From: Aquibium carbonis
Lineage (GTDB): Bacteria > Pseudomonadota > Alphaproteobacteria > Rhizobiales > Rhizobiaceae
Direction: 5' to 3'
DNA: 54,498 bases
Assembly (NCBI RefSeq): GCF_003970795.1
Contig: NZ_RWKW01000057.1
Span: 1 to 54,498 of the forward strand
A program made the translations under genes and the position numbers. The notes under the pieces are model-generated. The model was not told the origin of the DNA and did no database searches. It saw nothing but the letters and a program-made list of their open reading frames with translations. Below are positions 30,423 to 39,400 of this stretch, piece by piece (positions within the stretch are counted from its first letter, which is position 1; every line of letters starts with the position of its first letter).

Positions 30423-31109
30423 ATGGACGAGTTCCTCGAGCAATTCTCCGATCCGAGCAAGTTTCTAGGCCACGTAAACTACATCCTCGTCATTCTTTCG
30501 GTGTCGATGAGCAGCATGCGCTGGCTGCGCATTTTCGCCATCGCGTCGGGCATCACCGGGGTCGTCTACTACGGCTTCATGATTTCCGACCTGATCAGCG
30601 CCACCTGGGAACTCATCTTCACCGCGGTGAACGCCATCCAGCTGACGCTGATCCTGCTGGCCAGCCGGGTGCGCCGCCTGAACGACGACGAAAAGCTCTT
30701 CATCGACGCGGTGATGCCCACACTCGAGGGAAACCTGCGTGCGCGCATGCTGAAGATCGCCCGGTGGGAGACCCGGGAGCCGGGCGAGATCCTGATCGAG
30801 GAAGGGCAGGCGGCGCCGCAACTCGTGTTCATCGCCCGCGGCGCGGCGAGCGTGGAAAAGGGCGAGAAACTGATCGGCGTCTGCGGGCCGGGCGATTTCC
30901 TGGGCGAGATGAGCTTTCTTTCCGGCAACCCCGCCTCGGCCACCGTGCGCGTCTCGAACGAGATCCGCTGCTGCGTCTACGATCCCGGCGAACTGCGCGC
31001 GTTGCTGCAACGCAACCCGCCGATCCGTCAGGCGTTGGAGCTGAGCTTCAACCGCAATCTCGTCGGCAAGCTCGACCGCATGAACGAAACCAGGCACGCC
31101 ACCGTCTGA
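30423..31109 (+). CDS. Membrane-anchored cyclic-nucleotide-binding-domain protein (Popeye-like layout)
   Basis: A 228-residue protein with three short hydrophobic segments in residues 15-83 and a cNMP-binding fold in about 105-205. The phosphate cassette reads GDFLGEMSFLSGNPASATVRV; the glycine-glutamate part is normal, but the Arg that grips the cyclic phosphate in CAP-type proteins is a Ser. The layout of membrane helices followed by this domain resembles Popeye-type proteins. No DNA-binding or catalytic domain is present. It lies downstream of the RNA methyltransferase gene and may be co-transcribed. Function unknown. Confidence 0.82.
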   Translation: MDEFLEQFSDPSKFLGHVNYILVILSVSMSSMRWLRIFAIASGITGVVYYGFMISDLISATWELIFTAVNAIQLTLILLASRVRRLNDDEKLFIDAVMPTLEGNLRARMLKIARWETREPGEILIEEGQAAPQLVFIARGAASVEKGEKLIGVCGPGDFLGEMSFLSGNPASATVRVSNEIRCCVYDPGELRALLQRNPPIRQALELSFNRNLVGKLDRMNETRHATV

Positions 31110-31168
31110 GCGCCGGTGCGGCGCGCCGGCCTTGGCGGGGCGGGACCGACGACCGGAAGGAACACCGC

Positions 31169-31627
31169 ATGCGCCGCCGCGATCTCCCCACCTATCTGCT
31201 TTTCCTCGTTCTCGTCGTCGGAGGCGGTCTCCTGATCGGCAGCACGACGGCCCCCGACGCATGGTACGCGTCTCTCGCCAAGCCGCCCTTCAACCCGCCG
31301 AACTGGCTCTTCGGCCCGGTCTGGACGGTCCTTTACGTCGCGATCGCCGTGGCCGGCGCGCGCACGTGGCTGCATGCGCGGGGCAGCCGCGCGATGACGG
31401 CGTGGTGGGCGCAGCTGGTGTTCAACTTCCTGTGGTCGCCCGTGTTCTTCGCCCTCCATTCGATCGGCGGTGCGCTGGTCATCGTGCTCGCCATGGCGGC
31501 GACCGTCGCCGCCTTCATCGTTTTTTCATGGCGGTCGGACCGCTTGTCGGCGCTGCTGTTCATCCCCTACCTGGCCTGGGTGTCCTTCGCGGCGCTCCTC
31601 AACGCTTCCATCTTCTGGCTCAACTGA
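31169..31627 (+). CDS. tspO: TspO/MBR family tryptophan-rich sensory protein
   Basis: A 152-residue, five-helix membrane protein. Family landmarks are WYASLAKPPFNPPNWLFGPV and WTVLYVAIAVAG near the first two helices, then LVFNFLWSPVFF and AWVSFAALLNASIFWLN at the end. Bacterial TspO binds porphyrins and is linked to control of tetrapyrrole and stress responses. ATG at 31169 has GGAAGG eleven bases ahead. It lies between the cNMP-domain and thioesterase genes on the same strand with 59- and 80-base gaps. Confidence 0.93.
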   Translation: MRRRDLPTYLLFLVLVVGGGLLIGSTTAPDAWYASLAKPPFNPPNWLFGPVWTVLYVAIAVAGARTWLHARGSRAMTAWWAQLVFNFLWSPVFFALHSIGGALVIVLAMAATVAAFIVFSWRSDRLSALLFIPYLAWVSFAALLNASIFWLN

Positions 31628-31707
31628 TCCTTTCGGCACGGTGCCCGGCGCGGATTGCCAGCGCCGGGGCGCTTTGCGATAAACCGTTCCCACGAAAGGA
31701 TCGCCGC

Positions 31708-32166
31708 ATGTCCGAGCTCCACGACGAATCCACCGACTACGAGGTGCGGGTCAGGTCGAGCTTCGATCGGCAGGCGGCCATGAAGACGATCGGCGCCGAG
31801 CTGACGCAGGTGACGCCCGGCATGGTCGAAATCGAAATGCCGTTTTCCGAGCCGCTGACCCAGCAGCACGGTTTCCTGCATGCCGGCATCATCTCCGCGG
31901 CGCTGGATTCGGCCTGCGGCTACGCCGCCTTCTCGCTGATGCCGGCCGACGCGGCCGTGCTCACCATCGAATTCAAGGTCAACCTGCTTGCCCCGGGCAA
32001 GGGCGATCGGTTCCTGTTTCGCGGCTCGGTGACCAAGCCCGGCCGCACCATCATCGTCGCGGACGGCCAGGCCTATGCCTTCAGCGCCAGCGGCGAGGCG
32101 AAGCTGATCGCGACCATGACGGGCACCATGATGGTGGTCCAGGGGCGGGAGGGCATTGCCGGATGA
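31708..32166 (+). CDS. PaaI-type hotdog-fold thioesterase
   Basis: A 152-residue hotdog protein of the PaaI family, with the helix segment [20 protein letters not shown] (about residues 52-71; the common HGG is HAG here) and the strand [20 protein letters not shown]. These enzymes hydrolyse acyl-CoA thioesters in the cytoplasm; the acyl group is not predictable. ATG at 31708 has GAAAGGA ahead. The stop overlaps the nucleosidase gene as ATGA and that gene overlaps guaA the same way, so the three form one operon. Confidence 0.87.
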   Translation: MSELHDESTDYEVRVRSSFDRQAAMKTIGAELTQVTPGMVEIEMPFSEPLTQQHGFLHAGIISAALDSACGYAAFSLMPADAAVLTIEFKVNLLAPGKGDRFLFRGSVTKPGRTIIVADGQAYAFSASGEAKLIATMTGTMMVVQGREGIAG

Positions 32167-32891
32167 CGGCGACGGCCGTTCCCCCGCCGGTCAAGGACGT
32201 CGCCGGTCGTCGCATCCTGTACGTGATGGCTGCAGCCGCGGAATACGGCCCGCATCTCGAGGCGCGGTTCGAACCCTTACTGACCGGGGTCGGCCCCGTC
32301 GAGGCGGCGGTCGAACTCACCCATGCGCTCGCCCTGCTCGCCCACGGCGGCCGCGGGCCCGATCTCGTCGTGTCGCTCGGCTCGGCCGGCAGCCGCGTGC
32401 TCGAACAGACCGAGGTCCACCAGGCCGTGTCCGTCGCCTACCGCGACATGGACGCCTCTCCGCTCGGCTTCGCGAAGGGCGCGACGCCCTTCCTCGACCT
32501 GCCCGCCGTTGTGCCGCTTCCCTTGCGGATCCCCGGCGTCAGGGAGGCGACGCTGTCGACCGGCGCAAACATCGTGTCGGGCGCCGCCTACGACCAGATC
32601 GCCGAGGACATGGTCGACATGGAAACCTTCGCCGTGCTGCGCGCCTGCCACCGCTACGGCGTGCCGCTGATCGCGCTTCGCGGGATCTCGGACGGGAAGG
32701 CCGACCTTCGCCATGTCGGCGACTGGACCGAATATCTCCACGTCATCGACGAGAAGCTGGCTTCGGTGGTCGACCGCCTCGAACTGGCGATCGGGGACGG
32801 CGGCCTTTTCCTCGACCCGCAGCCGAATTTCGCCGCGACGCAACATGCGGGATTGCTGGAACGGCTCGACTCGTCTACTGGCTCGCCATGA
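32163..32891 (+). CDS. Methylthioadenosine/S-adenosylhomocysteine nucleosidase-like protein
   Basis: A 242-residue purine-nucleoside phosphorylase-fold protein. The family pattern [14 protein letters not shown] at residue 19, [12 protein letters not shown] around 68-79 and the active-site stretch [20 protein letters not shown] are visible; the [11 protein letters not shown] segment supplies the catalytic Asp. It would cleave adenine from methylthioadenosine or S-adenosylhomocysteine. Placed directly before guaA with ATGA overlap, it belongs with purine salvage. The exact nucleoside is inferred from family only. Confidence 0.83.
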   Translation: MTATAVPPPVKDVAGRRILYVMAAAAEYGPHLEARFEPLLTGVGPVEAAVELTHALALLAHGGRGPDLVVSLGSAGSRVLEQTEVHQAVSVAYRDMDASPLGFAKGATPFLDLPAVVPLPLRIPGVREATLSTGANIVSGAAYDQIAEDMVDMETFAVLRACHRYGVPLIALRGISDGKADLRHVGDWTEYLHVIDEKLASVVDRLELAIGDGGLFLDPQPNFAATQHAGLLERLDSSTGSP

Positions 32892-34465
32892 ACACGACCC
32901 CCCATCCCGACAGCATCCTCATCATCGATTTCGGCAGCCAGGTGACGCAGCTGATCGCGCGGCGCGTGCGCGAAACCGGCGTCTACTGCGAGATATGGCC
33001 CTATCAGAAGGCCGATGACGGTTTTGAAAAGCTGCGTCCGAAGGGCGTGATCTTTTCCGGCGGCCCGGACTCGGTGACGCGCGAGGGATCGCCCCGCGCG
33101 CCCGAGGCTGTGTTTGCGTCCGGGGTGCCGATCCTGGCCATCTGCTATGGCCAGCAGACCATGGCCGTGCAGCTCGGCGGTTCGGTCGAAGGCGGGCACG
33201 CGGCGGAGTTCGGCCGCGCCGACGTGGAGATCCTGAAGGCCTCGCCGCTGTTCGAAGGCATCTGGGAGGTCGGCAAGCGCTATCCCGTCTGGATGAGCCA
33301 TGGCGACCGCGTCACCCGGGCGCCCGACGGCTTCGAGATCATCGGCACCTCGGAGAACGCGCCCTTCGCGATCTGCGTCGACGAGGCGAGGCGCTACTAC
33401 ACCACCATGTTCCATCCCGAAGTGGTTCACACGCCCGACGGCGGCCGGCTTCTCGCCAATTTCGTGCACCGGATCGTGGGGCTGACATCCGACTGGACCA
33501 TGTCGGCCTATCGCGCGGAGATGGTGGAAAAGATCCGCGCCCAGGTGGGCACGGAGCGGGTGCTCTGCGCGTTGTCCGGCGGTGTCGATTCCTCGGTGGC
33601 GGCGGTTCTGATCCACGAGGCGATCGGCGACCAGCTCACTTGCGTCTACGTCGACCATGGCCTGATGCGGCTTGGCGAGACCGAGCAGGTGGTCGGCATG
33701 TTCCGCGACCATTTCAACATCCCGCTCGTCCATGTCGACGCGTCGGATCTGTTCATCGGCCAGCTGGAAGGCGAGGCGGATCCCGAAACCAAGCGCAAGA
33801 CCATCGGCCGGCTGTTCATCGAGGTGTTCGAGGCGCAGGCGCGGAAGATCGCCGAGGACGGCAAGGGCGCGCCGAGCTTCCTGGCCCAGGGGACGCTCTA
33901 TCCCGACGTGATCGAGAGCGTCTCCTTCTCGGGCGGCCCTTCCGTGACCATCAAGAGCCACCACAATGTCGGCGGCCTGCCCGAGCGCATGAACATGAAG
34001 CTGGTGGAGCCGCTGCGCGAGCTGTTCAAGGACGAGGTGCGGGCGCTCGGCCGCGAGCTCGGCATCCCGGAGAGCTTCATCGGCCGGCACCCGTTCCCGG
34101 GGCCGGGCCTCGCCATCCGCCTGCCGGGCGGCGTCACGCGCGAGAAGCTCGACATCCTGCGCAAGGCCGACGCGATCTACATCGAGGAGATCCGCAAGGC
34201 CGGCCTCTACGACCAGATCTGGCAGGCCTTCTCCGTGCTCCTTCCGGTGCAGACCGTGGGCGTCATGGGCGATGGCCGCACCTACGACCGGGTGCTGGCT
34301 TTGCGTGCTGTGACGTCGGTCGACGGCATGACCGCCGACTTCTTTCCCTTCGACATGACCTTCCTCGGCCGCGCCGCCACCCGCATCATCAACGAGGTCA
34401 AGGGCGTCAACCGCGTCGTCTACGACGTGACGTCCAAGCCGCCCGGGACGATCGAGTGGGAATAG
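32888..34465 (+). CDS. guaA: GMP synthase (glutamine-hydrolysing)
   Basis: A 525-residue two-domain enzyme making GMP from XMP, ATP and glutamine. The class I amidotransferase domain (10-200) has the triad Cys86 (ILAICYGQQ), His176 and Glu178 (MFHPEV). The ATP-pyrophosphatase domain has the P-loop LSGGVDSS at 229-236, and the dimerisation domain ends KPPGTIEWE as in all GuaA. It overlaps the nucleosidase gene by four bases. It is convergent with the FAD monooxygenase gene; the 245-base gap between them holds no gene and no T-rich terminator. Confidence 0.97.
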   Translation: MNTTPHPDSILIIDFGSQVTQLIARRVRETGVYCEIWPYQKADDGFEKLRPKGVIFSGGPDSVTREGSPRAPEAVFASGVPILAICYGQQTMAVQLGGSVEGGHAAEFGRADVEILKASPLFEGIWEVGKRYPVWMSHGDRVTRAPDGFEIIGTSENAPFAICVDEARRYYTTMFHPEVVHTPDGGRLLANFVHRIVGLTSDWTMSAYRAEMVEKIRAQVGTERVLCALSGGVDSSVAAVLIHEAIGDQLTCVYVDHGLMRLGETEQVVGMFRDHFNIPLVHVDASDLFIGQLEGEADPETKRKTIGRLFIEVFEAQARKIAEDGKGAPSFLAQGTLYPDVIESVSFSGGPSVTIKSHHNVGGLPERMNMKLVEPLRELFKDEVRALGRELGIPESFIGRHPFPGPGLAIRLPGGVTREKLDILRKADAIYIEEIRKAGLYDQIWQAFSVLLPVQTVGVMGDGRTYDRVLALRAVTSVDGMTADFFPFDMTFLGRAATRIINEVKGVNRVVYDVTSKPPGTIEWE

Positions 34466-34710
34466 GGGCGAACGGGGTGATGGCGCAGGGCCTGTCGAGG
34501 CTTCTCGCCTGAGCTGTGCCGTGGCGATCTTCGAGAGGCAGGGCAACGTCGGGCGCTGACGGCTGGAAGCCGGTCAGCCAGCCGGCGGGACCGGTTCTGT
34601 CCGATCGGGCGACCGCGGGAAACCGCAAAGGCGCCATCTGACCGGTGAACGGCGCCCGAGCGTGGCGAGGTGGAGCGGCCGTCGCTACGCTCTCGCCCGG
34701 CCGCGACGGA

Positions 34711-35997
34711 TCACGGCCTGACCCTTGCCCCCGGTGCGATCGTCGGGGGGGCGGCGTTGAGCTTTTCGATGGCGAAGCCGGCGGCGGCCTTGTAGCCGGC
34801 CATGAATGCCGCCCGTTCTTCCGCGGGGATGACGTCGTCGATGTCGTCGAACGCGCCGCCGCAGCGCTCGTCGACGAGGTTCAGCAGGCCGAAGGGGCCG
34901 GCGCCGCGATTGCGCAGGATGACGGCGGAGATCGGGCCGCAGAGCCTCTCGTCATAGGCGGCGAGCGCCTCCGGCGTCACGCCATGCTCGACCATGCAGG
35001 CGCCGAGCACGCGGGCGTCGACGATCGCCTGGCTCGCGCCGTTCGATCCGGTCGGGTACATCGCATGGGCGGCATCGCCCAGCAGGGCCACCGCGCCGTC
35101 CCGCCAGGTCGGCACCGGGTCGCGGTCGATCATGGGGTATTCGAAGACGTCCGTTGCGCCCGCCAGCATCGCCGGCACGTCGAGCCAGTCGAAGGTCCAG
35201 CCGTCGAAATGGTGGATGAAGTCGTCGATCGCCACGCGCTTGTTCCAGTCGCCGCCCTGCCAGCCCTTCGACGCGTCCCAGGTCACTTCGGCGATCCAGT
35301 TGATCACGGACAGGCCGCTCTGCGGATCCGGGTGCGAGATCGGGTAGAAGACGACGCGGTGGCGGTGAGTGCCGAGGCCGACGAAGGAGGCCCCCGAGCG
35401 GATCGGCTTGCCGAGGCTGGTGCCGCGCCACATCACCGCGCCGCCCCAGTGGATCGGCGGCTGGTCGGGATGCATCTGGGCGCGAACCGCCGAGTGGATG
35501 CCGTCGGCGCCGATCAGCAGCGCGCCCGATACCTCGCTCGTCGTGCCGTCGGCATGCTGGACGAAGACGCTCACCGTGCCGTCCGCCTCGTTGCGGTAGC
35601 CGGTGACGCGGCTGTCGAGCCGGACCGCCTCGGCCCCCAGGCGCTCGACCACCTTGTCGTGGAGCAGCATTTGCAGCCGGCCTCGATGCACCGCATATTG
35701 CGGCCAGGCATAGCCGGCCTCCAGGCCGCGCGGCTCGGAATAGACGTCGTTGCCGTTCAGGCCCACCAGCGCCCATTCGCGGGCCGGCAGGCCGACCCGG
35801 TCCAGTTCGGCCGCGCCGATGCCTAGATCGTCGAGCTCGCGCACCGCGTTCGGCTGGATGTTGATGCCGACGCCGAGCGGCTTCAGCGACCGGACGCTTT
35901 CGAAGACGATGCAGCGCACGCCGATCTGGTGCAGCGTCAGCGCCACGGAAAGGCCTCCGATGCCGCCGCCGGCGATCAGGACGACTGGTTCGGGCAT
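34711..35997 (-). CDS. FAD-dependent aromatic-ring-type monooxygenase
   Basis: A 428-residue flavoprotein monooxygenase of the PHBH/UbiH class. The FAD motifs are VVLIAGGGIGGLSVAL at the start, GADGIHSAVR around residue 170, and LLGDAAHAMYPTGSNGASQA around 290. Such enzymes hydroxylate aromatic or heteroaromatic rings using NAD(P)H and O2 (salicylate- and PhzS-like members). ATG at 35997 fits the FAD fold; an upstream extension is basic and unlikely. It is a single gene with 572 bases of gene-free DNA upstream. Substrate unknown. Confidence 0.88.
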   Translation of the reverse strand: MPEPVVLIAGGGIGGLSVALTLHQIGVRCIVFESVRSLKPLGVGINIQPNAVRELDDLGIGAAELDRVGLPAREWALVGLNGNDVYSEPRGLEAGYAWPQYAVHRGRLQMLLHDKVVERLGAEAVRLDSRVTGYRNEADGTVSVFVQHADGTTSEVSGALLIGADGIHSAVRAQMHPDQPPIHWGGAVMWRGTSLGKPIRSGASFVGLGTHRHRVVFYPISHPDPQSGLSVINWIAEVTWDASKGWQGGDWNKRVAIDDFIHHFDGWTFDWLDVPAMLAGATDVFEYPMIDRDPVPTWRDGAVALLGDAAHAMYPTGSNGASQAIVDARVLGACMVEHGVTPEALAAYDERLCGPISAVILRNRGAGPFGLLNLVDERCGGAFDDIDDVIPAEERAAFMAGYKAAAGFAIEKLNAAPPTIAPGARVRP

Positions 35998-36569
35998 GTT
36001 TCCCCCTTTGTGTTGTCGACGGGGCTTTAAGCAAGAAGGCCGCGCAACGCAACGCCGCAGCGGGTCTCGCCCGCGCAGCACCGCTCCGCCCGACCGCGGG
36101 ATCGGGCGTGGCGGCCGGATCGCTGCCGTTGGCGCGGCGCCGTGCTCTGGTTATAGGGGCGGCCGTGAGGGCCGGAAGACCGCAGTGGGCGAGGTCGTGC
36201 TTTGGTTCCAGGGCGGGCGCGGCGGCCGGTCGGCCGACCGGTTGCTGCGGCCGGCCGCGTCTCCCTCGGCTGCTGCGGGGCTTGGTTGGAGCCCAACGAC
36301 ACGACCGCTCGGCTCGACCCCGGGAGCGGGCGTGGCGGACCGGGGCTCCTCGGACTGGCCGTGCGCGAGCGGGGGCAGGGCGCGTGCCCGACGATCGAGG
36401 CCGCGACGCCGCCATCTGGCCGGAGCCGGTGGGCGTCATTCGATTTTCCCGCCCGGCGGGTCTTGATCGTGTCGGTCAATGTGTTAAGTAGCGCCCCATC
36501 AGCGCTGGCGCAGCGCACGGATCCCGTCGCGACATCGCGACGCCGTCCCCGAGATGCCGCCATGCCTGC
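35998..36569. other. Gene-free GC-rich interval before tRNA-Gln
   Basis: About 570 bases very rich in G and C with open frames on all phases but no ribosome site, family motif or consistent codon use. The left end should carry the monooxygenase promoter and the right end that of the tRNA. I see no gene here. Confidence 0.5.
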
Positions 36570-36643
36570 TGGGGAATAGGTTAACGGTAGACCCACGGAC
36601 TCTGACTCCGTTAGTCCTGGTTCGAATCCAGGTTCCCCAGCCA
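36570..36643 (+). tRNA. tRNA-Gln (anticodon CTG), CCA encoded
   Basis: The acceptor arms TGGGGAA and TTCCCCA pair over seven bases, followed by discriminator G and an encoded CCA. The D-loop has TTAACGGTAGA, the anticodon stem is ACGGA/TCCGT with loop CTCTGAC, giving anticodon CTG (reads CAG), and the T-arm is CCTGG-TTCGAAT-CCAGG. All standard pairs are present. The tRNA body ends at 36640. Confidence 0.96.
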
Positions 36644-36826
36644 CCCTTCAAGCTCTTGATTTTCCTGTATGAATTTCCCTTCAAGCCATCCCGGTTTTCG
36701 GGTAAGTCTTGCGCCGCATAGCAGTTTTATACCGGATTTATACCAGGCACGGTTTCCTGAGCATGCATTGGGCTCGCTCACGGCGTTGCGACACCCCGAC
36801 TCAGAAGGGACGTCCAACCCGTTTGC

Positions 36827-37603
36827 TCAGGCGTCCCTCAACCTCATCCACACCGGAGCGTGATCGCTGGCACCTTCTCGACCGCGCACCTCACGGTCGA
36901 CGCCGGCTTCAACGAGCCTTTCCTTGAGGTTGCTGCTCAGGAGCAGATGATCGAGCCTGAGGCCTGCATCGCGCTGCCAGCGCATGCGCTTGTCGTGCCA
37001 GAAGGTGTAGGCGCGCTCCTTGGGATGGAGGTGACGCAGCGCGTCAATCCAACTACGGCCGACGAGCCTGCGGTAGGCGGCGCGGCTTTCCGGGTGGATG
37101 AGTGCGTCGTCATCCCATGAAGTGGTCGGGTAGATGTCGAGATCGGTCGGCGCGACATTGTAGTCCCCGGCGAGCACGATCGGCGCCCCGGACTTGCGCA
37201 ACGCAGTGGCGTGCTTCCTCAGTCGTTCCAGCCAGGCGAGCTTGTAGGCAAACTTTGCCCCCGGCTGCGGATTGCCGTTCGGCGCATAGATCGAAGCGAC
37301 AAGGATGCCTGCAACAGCCGCTTCGATATAGCGGGCCTGTTCATCGGCGGGATCGCCGGGAAGGCTGCGGCGGGTGATAACCGGCTCGCCGACGCGCGAC
37401 AGGATGGCGACGCCGTTCCAGCTCTTCTGCCCGACCCATGCTGCGTCATAGCCGGCTGCATTAATCGCCTCTTCCGGGAAGGCGTCCTGCACCGCCTTCA
37501 GTTCCTGCAGGCAGACGATATCGGGTCGGGCTTCAGCGAGCCAGTCGAGCAGGTTGGCGAGCCGCCTGTTGATGCCGTTGATGTTGAAGGTGGCGATCTT
37601 CAG
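36827..37603 (-). CDS. xthA: Exodeoxyribonuclease III, apparent CTG start
   Basis: A 258-residue ExoIII/AP-endonuclease. From the CTG at 37603 the protein reads (M)KIATFNINGINRRLANLL, giving the essential Asn of FNING and, 27 residues on, the Glu of CLQELKAV; later come LAGDYNVAP and the C-terminal EGASDHAPVW with the catalytic Asp-His. No ATG, GTG or TTG occurs between the in-frame upstream stop (37640) and this CTG; a GTG at 37492 would remove both essential residues. The CTG overlaps the TGA of the hydrolase gene (CTGA), so coupled translation is likely. It repairs abasic and 3'-blocked DNA ends. Confidence 0.85.
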   Translation of the reverse strand: MKIATFNINGINRRLANLLDWLAEARPDIVCLQELKAVQDAFPEEAINAAGYDAAWVGQKSWNGVAILSRVGEPVITRRSLPGDPADEQARYIEAAVAGILVASIYAPNGNPQPGAKFAYKLAWLERLRKHATALRKSGAPIVLAGDYNVAPTDLDIYPTTSWDDDALIHPESRAAYRRLVGRSWIDALRHLHPKERAYTFWHDKRMRWQRDAGLRLDHLLLSSNLKERLVEAGVDREVRGREGASDHAPVWMRLRDA

Positions 37604-38147
37604 CGCGCCAGAACGCGCGCGACCCAGTCCCGGGTTGCATCAGCGACAGTGGCCAGATGATCGGCTGCCGTGAAGCCGGAGATCGTCTTGCGGGGCTTCA
37701 GGTCATGATCGCCATCCTCGAGCCAGAGGATATCGATCGATGGCGAGAGACTGTAGCTGGCCACCTCGTCGCGCGTGCCAAAGGGATCGCGGGTGCCTTG
37801 GCAGATCAGCGTCGGCGTCCGCAGGGCCTCCAGATGGGCGGTCCGAAGCTGTTGCGGCTTGGCGGGCGGATGGAAGGGATAACCGAGGCAAAACAGGCCG
37901 GCGATGCGGCTGTCGGCGTGGAGTTCGTCCGCCACCATGGACGCCACCCGTCCGCCCATGGACTTGCCGCCGATGATGAGCGGGCCGGACGTGCCGAGCA
38001 CATCAATAGCCTTGCGATACTCGTCCCGCAGCAGTTCGGCCCTTGGTGGCGGCTTGCGCTGGCCGGAGCGGCGCGCGGCCATGTAGCCGAACTCGAAGCG
38101 GACAACCCGGAAGCCGGTCCGGACCAGCGCCTCCGAGATGCCGGTCA

Positions 38148-39089
38148 TCAACTCTGAGCCGATTGGGCGTCTCTGAGCCTTGCATTGAGGGTGACGATTA
38201 TCTTTCGCATGACGGCGGCGATTGCGACGATGGGGCGTTTTCCGTTGTCGACGAGGCGTTTGTAGAAGGATGCGAACTCGCCTCTGCCGGCGGCTGCGCG
38301 CAATGCCGGCATGAACAGGGCTGTTCTGATCTGCGGCCTGCCGCCGCGTTGCCGCCGCCGGCCGGTTGCGGTTCCGCTCTCGTTGGGGTGGGGAGCTGTC
38401 CCGGCCAGGGCGGCGGCCTGCCTGCGCTGGAGGGAGCCGAGTTCGGGCATCTGGGCGATGAGGGTTGCGGCGCATGTGAGGCCGATGCCGTTCATGGCGG
38501 TGCACACGGCGATGCGTTGGCGCAGGCTCTGGCTGCGTGCGACGAGGGCGGCGATCGCCGCCTCGAGCTTGTCGATCTGTTGCTCGATGGCGGCCAGGAT
38601 GGCCTTGAAGGAGGCTGCGAGTGCCTTTGCGCCGGGCGCCCTGGAGCGGTTGCGCTCGGCGACCCTGAAGGCGACGAGGTCGGCCCTGCGCCGCACCAGG
38701 ACTTGCAACTGCCTCTCGTCGGCGTCTTGCGCCTGCCACAAGGACAGCTTGGCCCAGCGCTCGCGCGCATAGGCGGCCATTTGGGCGGCGTCGATGGCGT
38801 CGCTCTTGCCGAGCGTGCCAAAGGAGCGGATGAAGCTCTTGAGCTTCAGGGTGTCGGCACGGTGGCAGGCGATGCCGGCCTTGAGGCATTCCTCCAGAAG
38901 CAGCAGTTCGTAGCCGCCGGTCGGCTCGCAGACGACGAGGTCGGGCCGGGCTTTCTTGAGCATGGCGCGAATGGCGGATCGGCTGTTGTCGATGGTCGCG
39001 GCGGCCTGGCGGCCGTTGCTGGCGGTGAGACTGTCCTTGGCGACGTCGATGCCGAGGCAGCAGGCGGGCGGGTGGTGCAGAAAGGCCAT
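38148..39089 (-). CDS. IS110-family transposase (DEDD recombinase)
   Basis: A 313-residue transposase. The N-terminal RuvC-like domain has the acidic residues D15 (CLGIDVAK), E55 (VVCEPTGGYE) and D97/D100 (KSDAIDAAQ); the C-terminal domain has the family pattern AGTAPHPNESGTATGRRRQR with the nucleophile candidate Ser238. A coiled segment (about 165-190) lies between. The gene appears intact. Its TGA stop lies at the element's very end, so part of the stop codon seems to come from the target DNA. Confidence 0.93.
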   Translation of the reverse strand: MAFLHHPPACCLGIDVAKDSLTASNGRQAAATIDNSRSAIRAMLKKARPDLVVCEPTGGYELLLLEECLKAGIACHRADTLKLKSFIRSFGTLGKSDAIDAAQMAAYARERWAKLSLWQAQDADERQLQVLVRRRADLVAFRVAERNRSRAPGAKALAASFKAILAAIEQQIDKLEAAIAALVARSQSLRQRIAVCTAMNGIGLTCAATLIAQMPELGSLQRRQAAALAGTAPHPNESGTATGRRRQRGGRPQIRTALFMPALRAAAGRGEFASFYKRLVDNGKRPIVAIAAVMRKIIVTLNARLRDAQSAQS

Positions 39090-39302
39090 GAGGGTGCTAT
39101 CCTTTGCGGGCTTCGGATTGTTTGCGGGCGTGACGGCGCGTCAGGGGCCCGATCAACTCTCCAAGCGGTGGTGCAAAGGCGGCAGGGAGCCTTGATGACG
39201 TCGGGTGTCGGCCCGATCCCGGAAACGGTCGCCTGCCGCCGAGGCTGCGGGTGTTCGAGCCCGCAGCCTCATCCAACACTACCCCGTTCGGCTCAAACAA
39301 TC
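38150..39302 (-). mobile_element. IS110-family insertion sequence, about 1153 bp
   Basis: The limits were set by rejoining the interrupted hydrolase frame. The trinucleotide GAT (minus strand) occurs at both junctions (39302-39300 and 38149-38147), consistent with the short core repeat made by IS110 recombinases, which create no long target duplication and no terminal inverted repeats. The transposase occupies nearly the whole right part and 213 bases of noncoding DNA precede it. Boundaries are uncertain by one to three bases. Confidence 0.85.
39090..39302 (-). ncRNA. Candidate IS110 bridge RNA region
   Basis: The noncoding left end of the element, 213 bases upstream of the transposase, is where IS110-group elements encode their bridge RNA. 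It holds a strong hairpin (39241-39270): GAGGCTGCGGG and CCCGCAGCCTC pair perfectly over 11 bases around an eight-base loop. RNA ends and guide loops cannot be fixed by eye. Confidence 0.5.
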
Positions 39303-39400
39303 CCGGCAGAGTCCATCGGCGCAACTGCGCCATGGGCAAGCAGGATCGTGGCGAAGGCGTCATCTGGGCCGGTGATCAGCATCGTGTCGTCGTCGGGCAT

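Larger units (their letters stand above)
37600..39400 (-). pseudogene. Alpha/beta-hydrolase (Tex30/KANL3-type) split by an IS110 element
   Basis: Two separated parts make one protein. The 5' part (39400-39302) encodes MPDDDTMLITG then ILLAHGAVAPMDSAG; the 3' part (38148-37600) encodes MTGISEALVRTGFRVVRFEF, the nucleophile elbow GGKSMGGRVAS and the C-terminal His region DGDHDLKP. Removing 38150-39302 joins them in frame as ...APMDSAG-MTGISEAL..., matching the family, for a protein of about 215 residues. The start at 39400 is tentative. The 3' part remains in an open frame that continues into the element, so a chimaeric fragment could be made. Its stop overlaps the xthA start. Confidence 0.85.

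Noticed and set aside
36027-36644. A 205-codon minus-strand frame running through the tRNA gene
   Set aside because: It overlaps tRNA-Gln and consists of low-complexity Arg/Pro/Gly-rich sequence.
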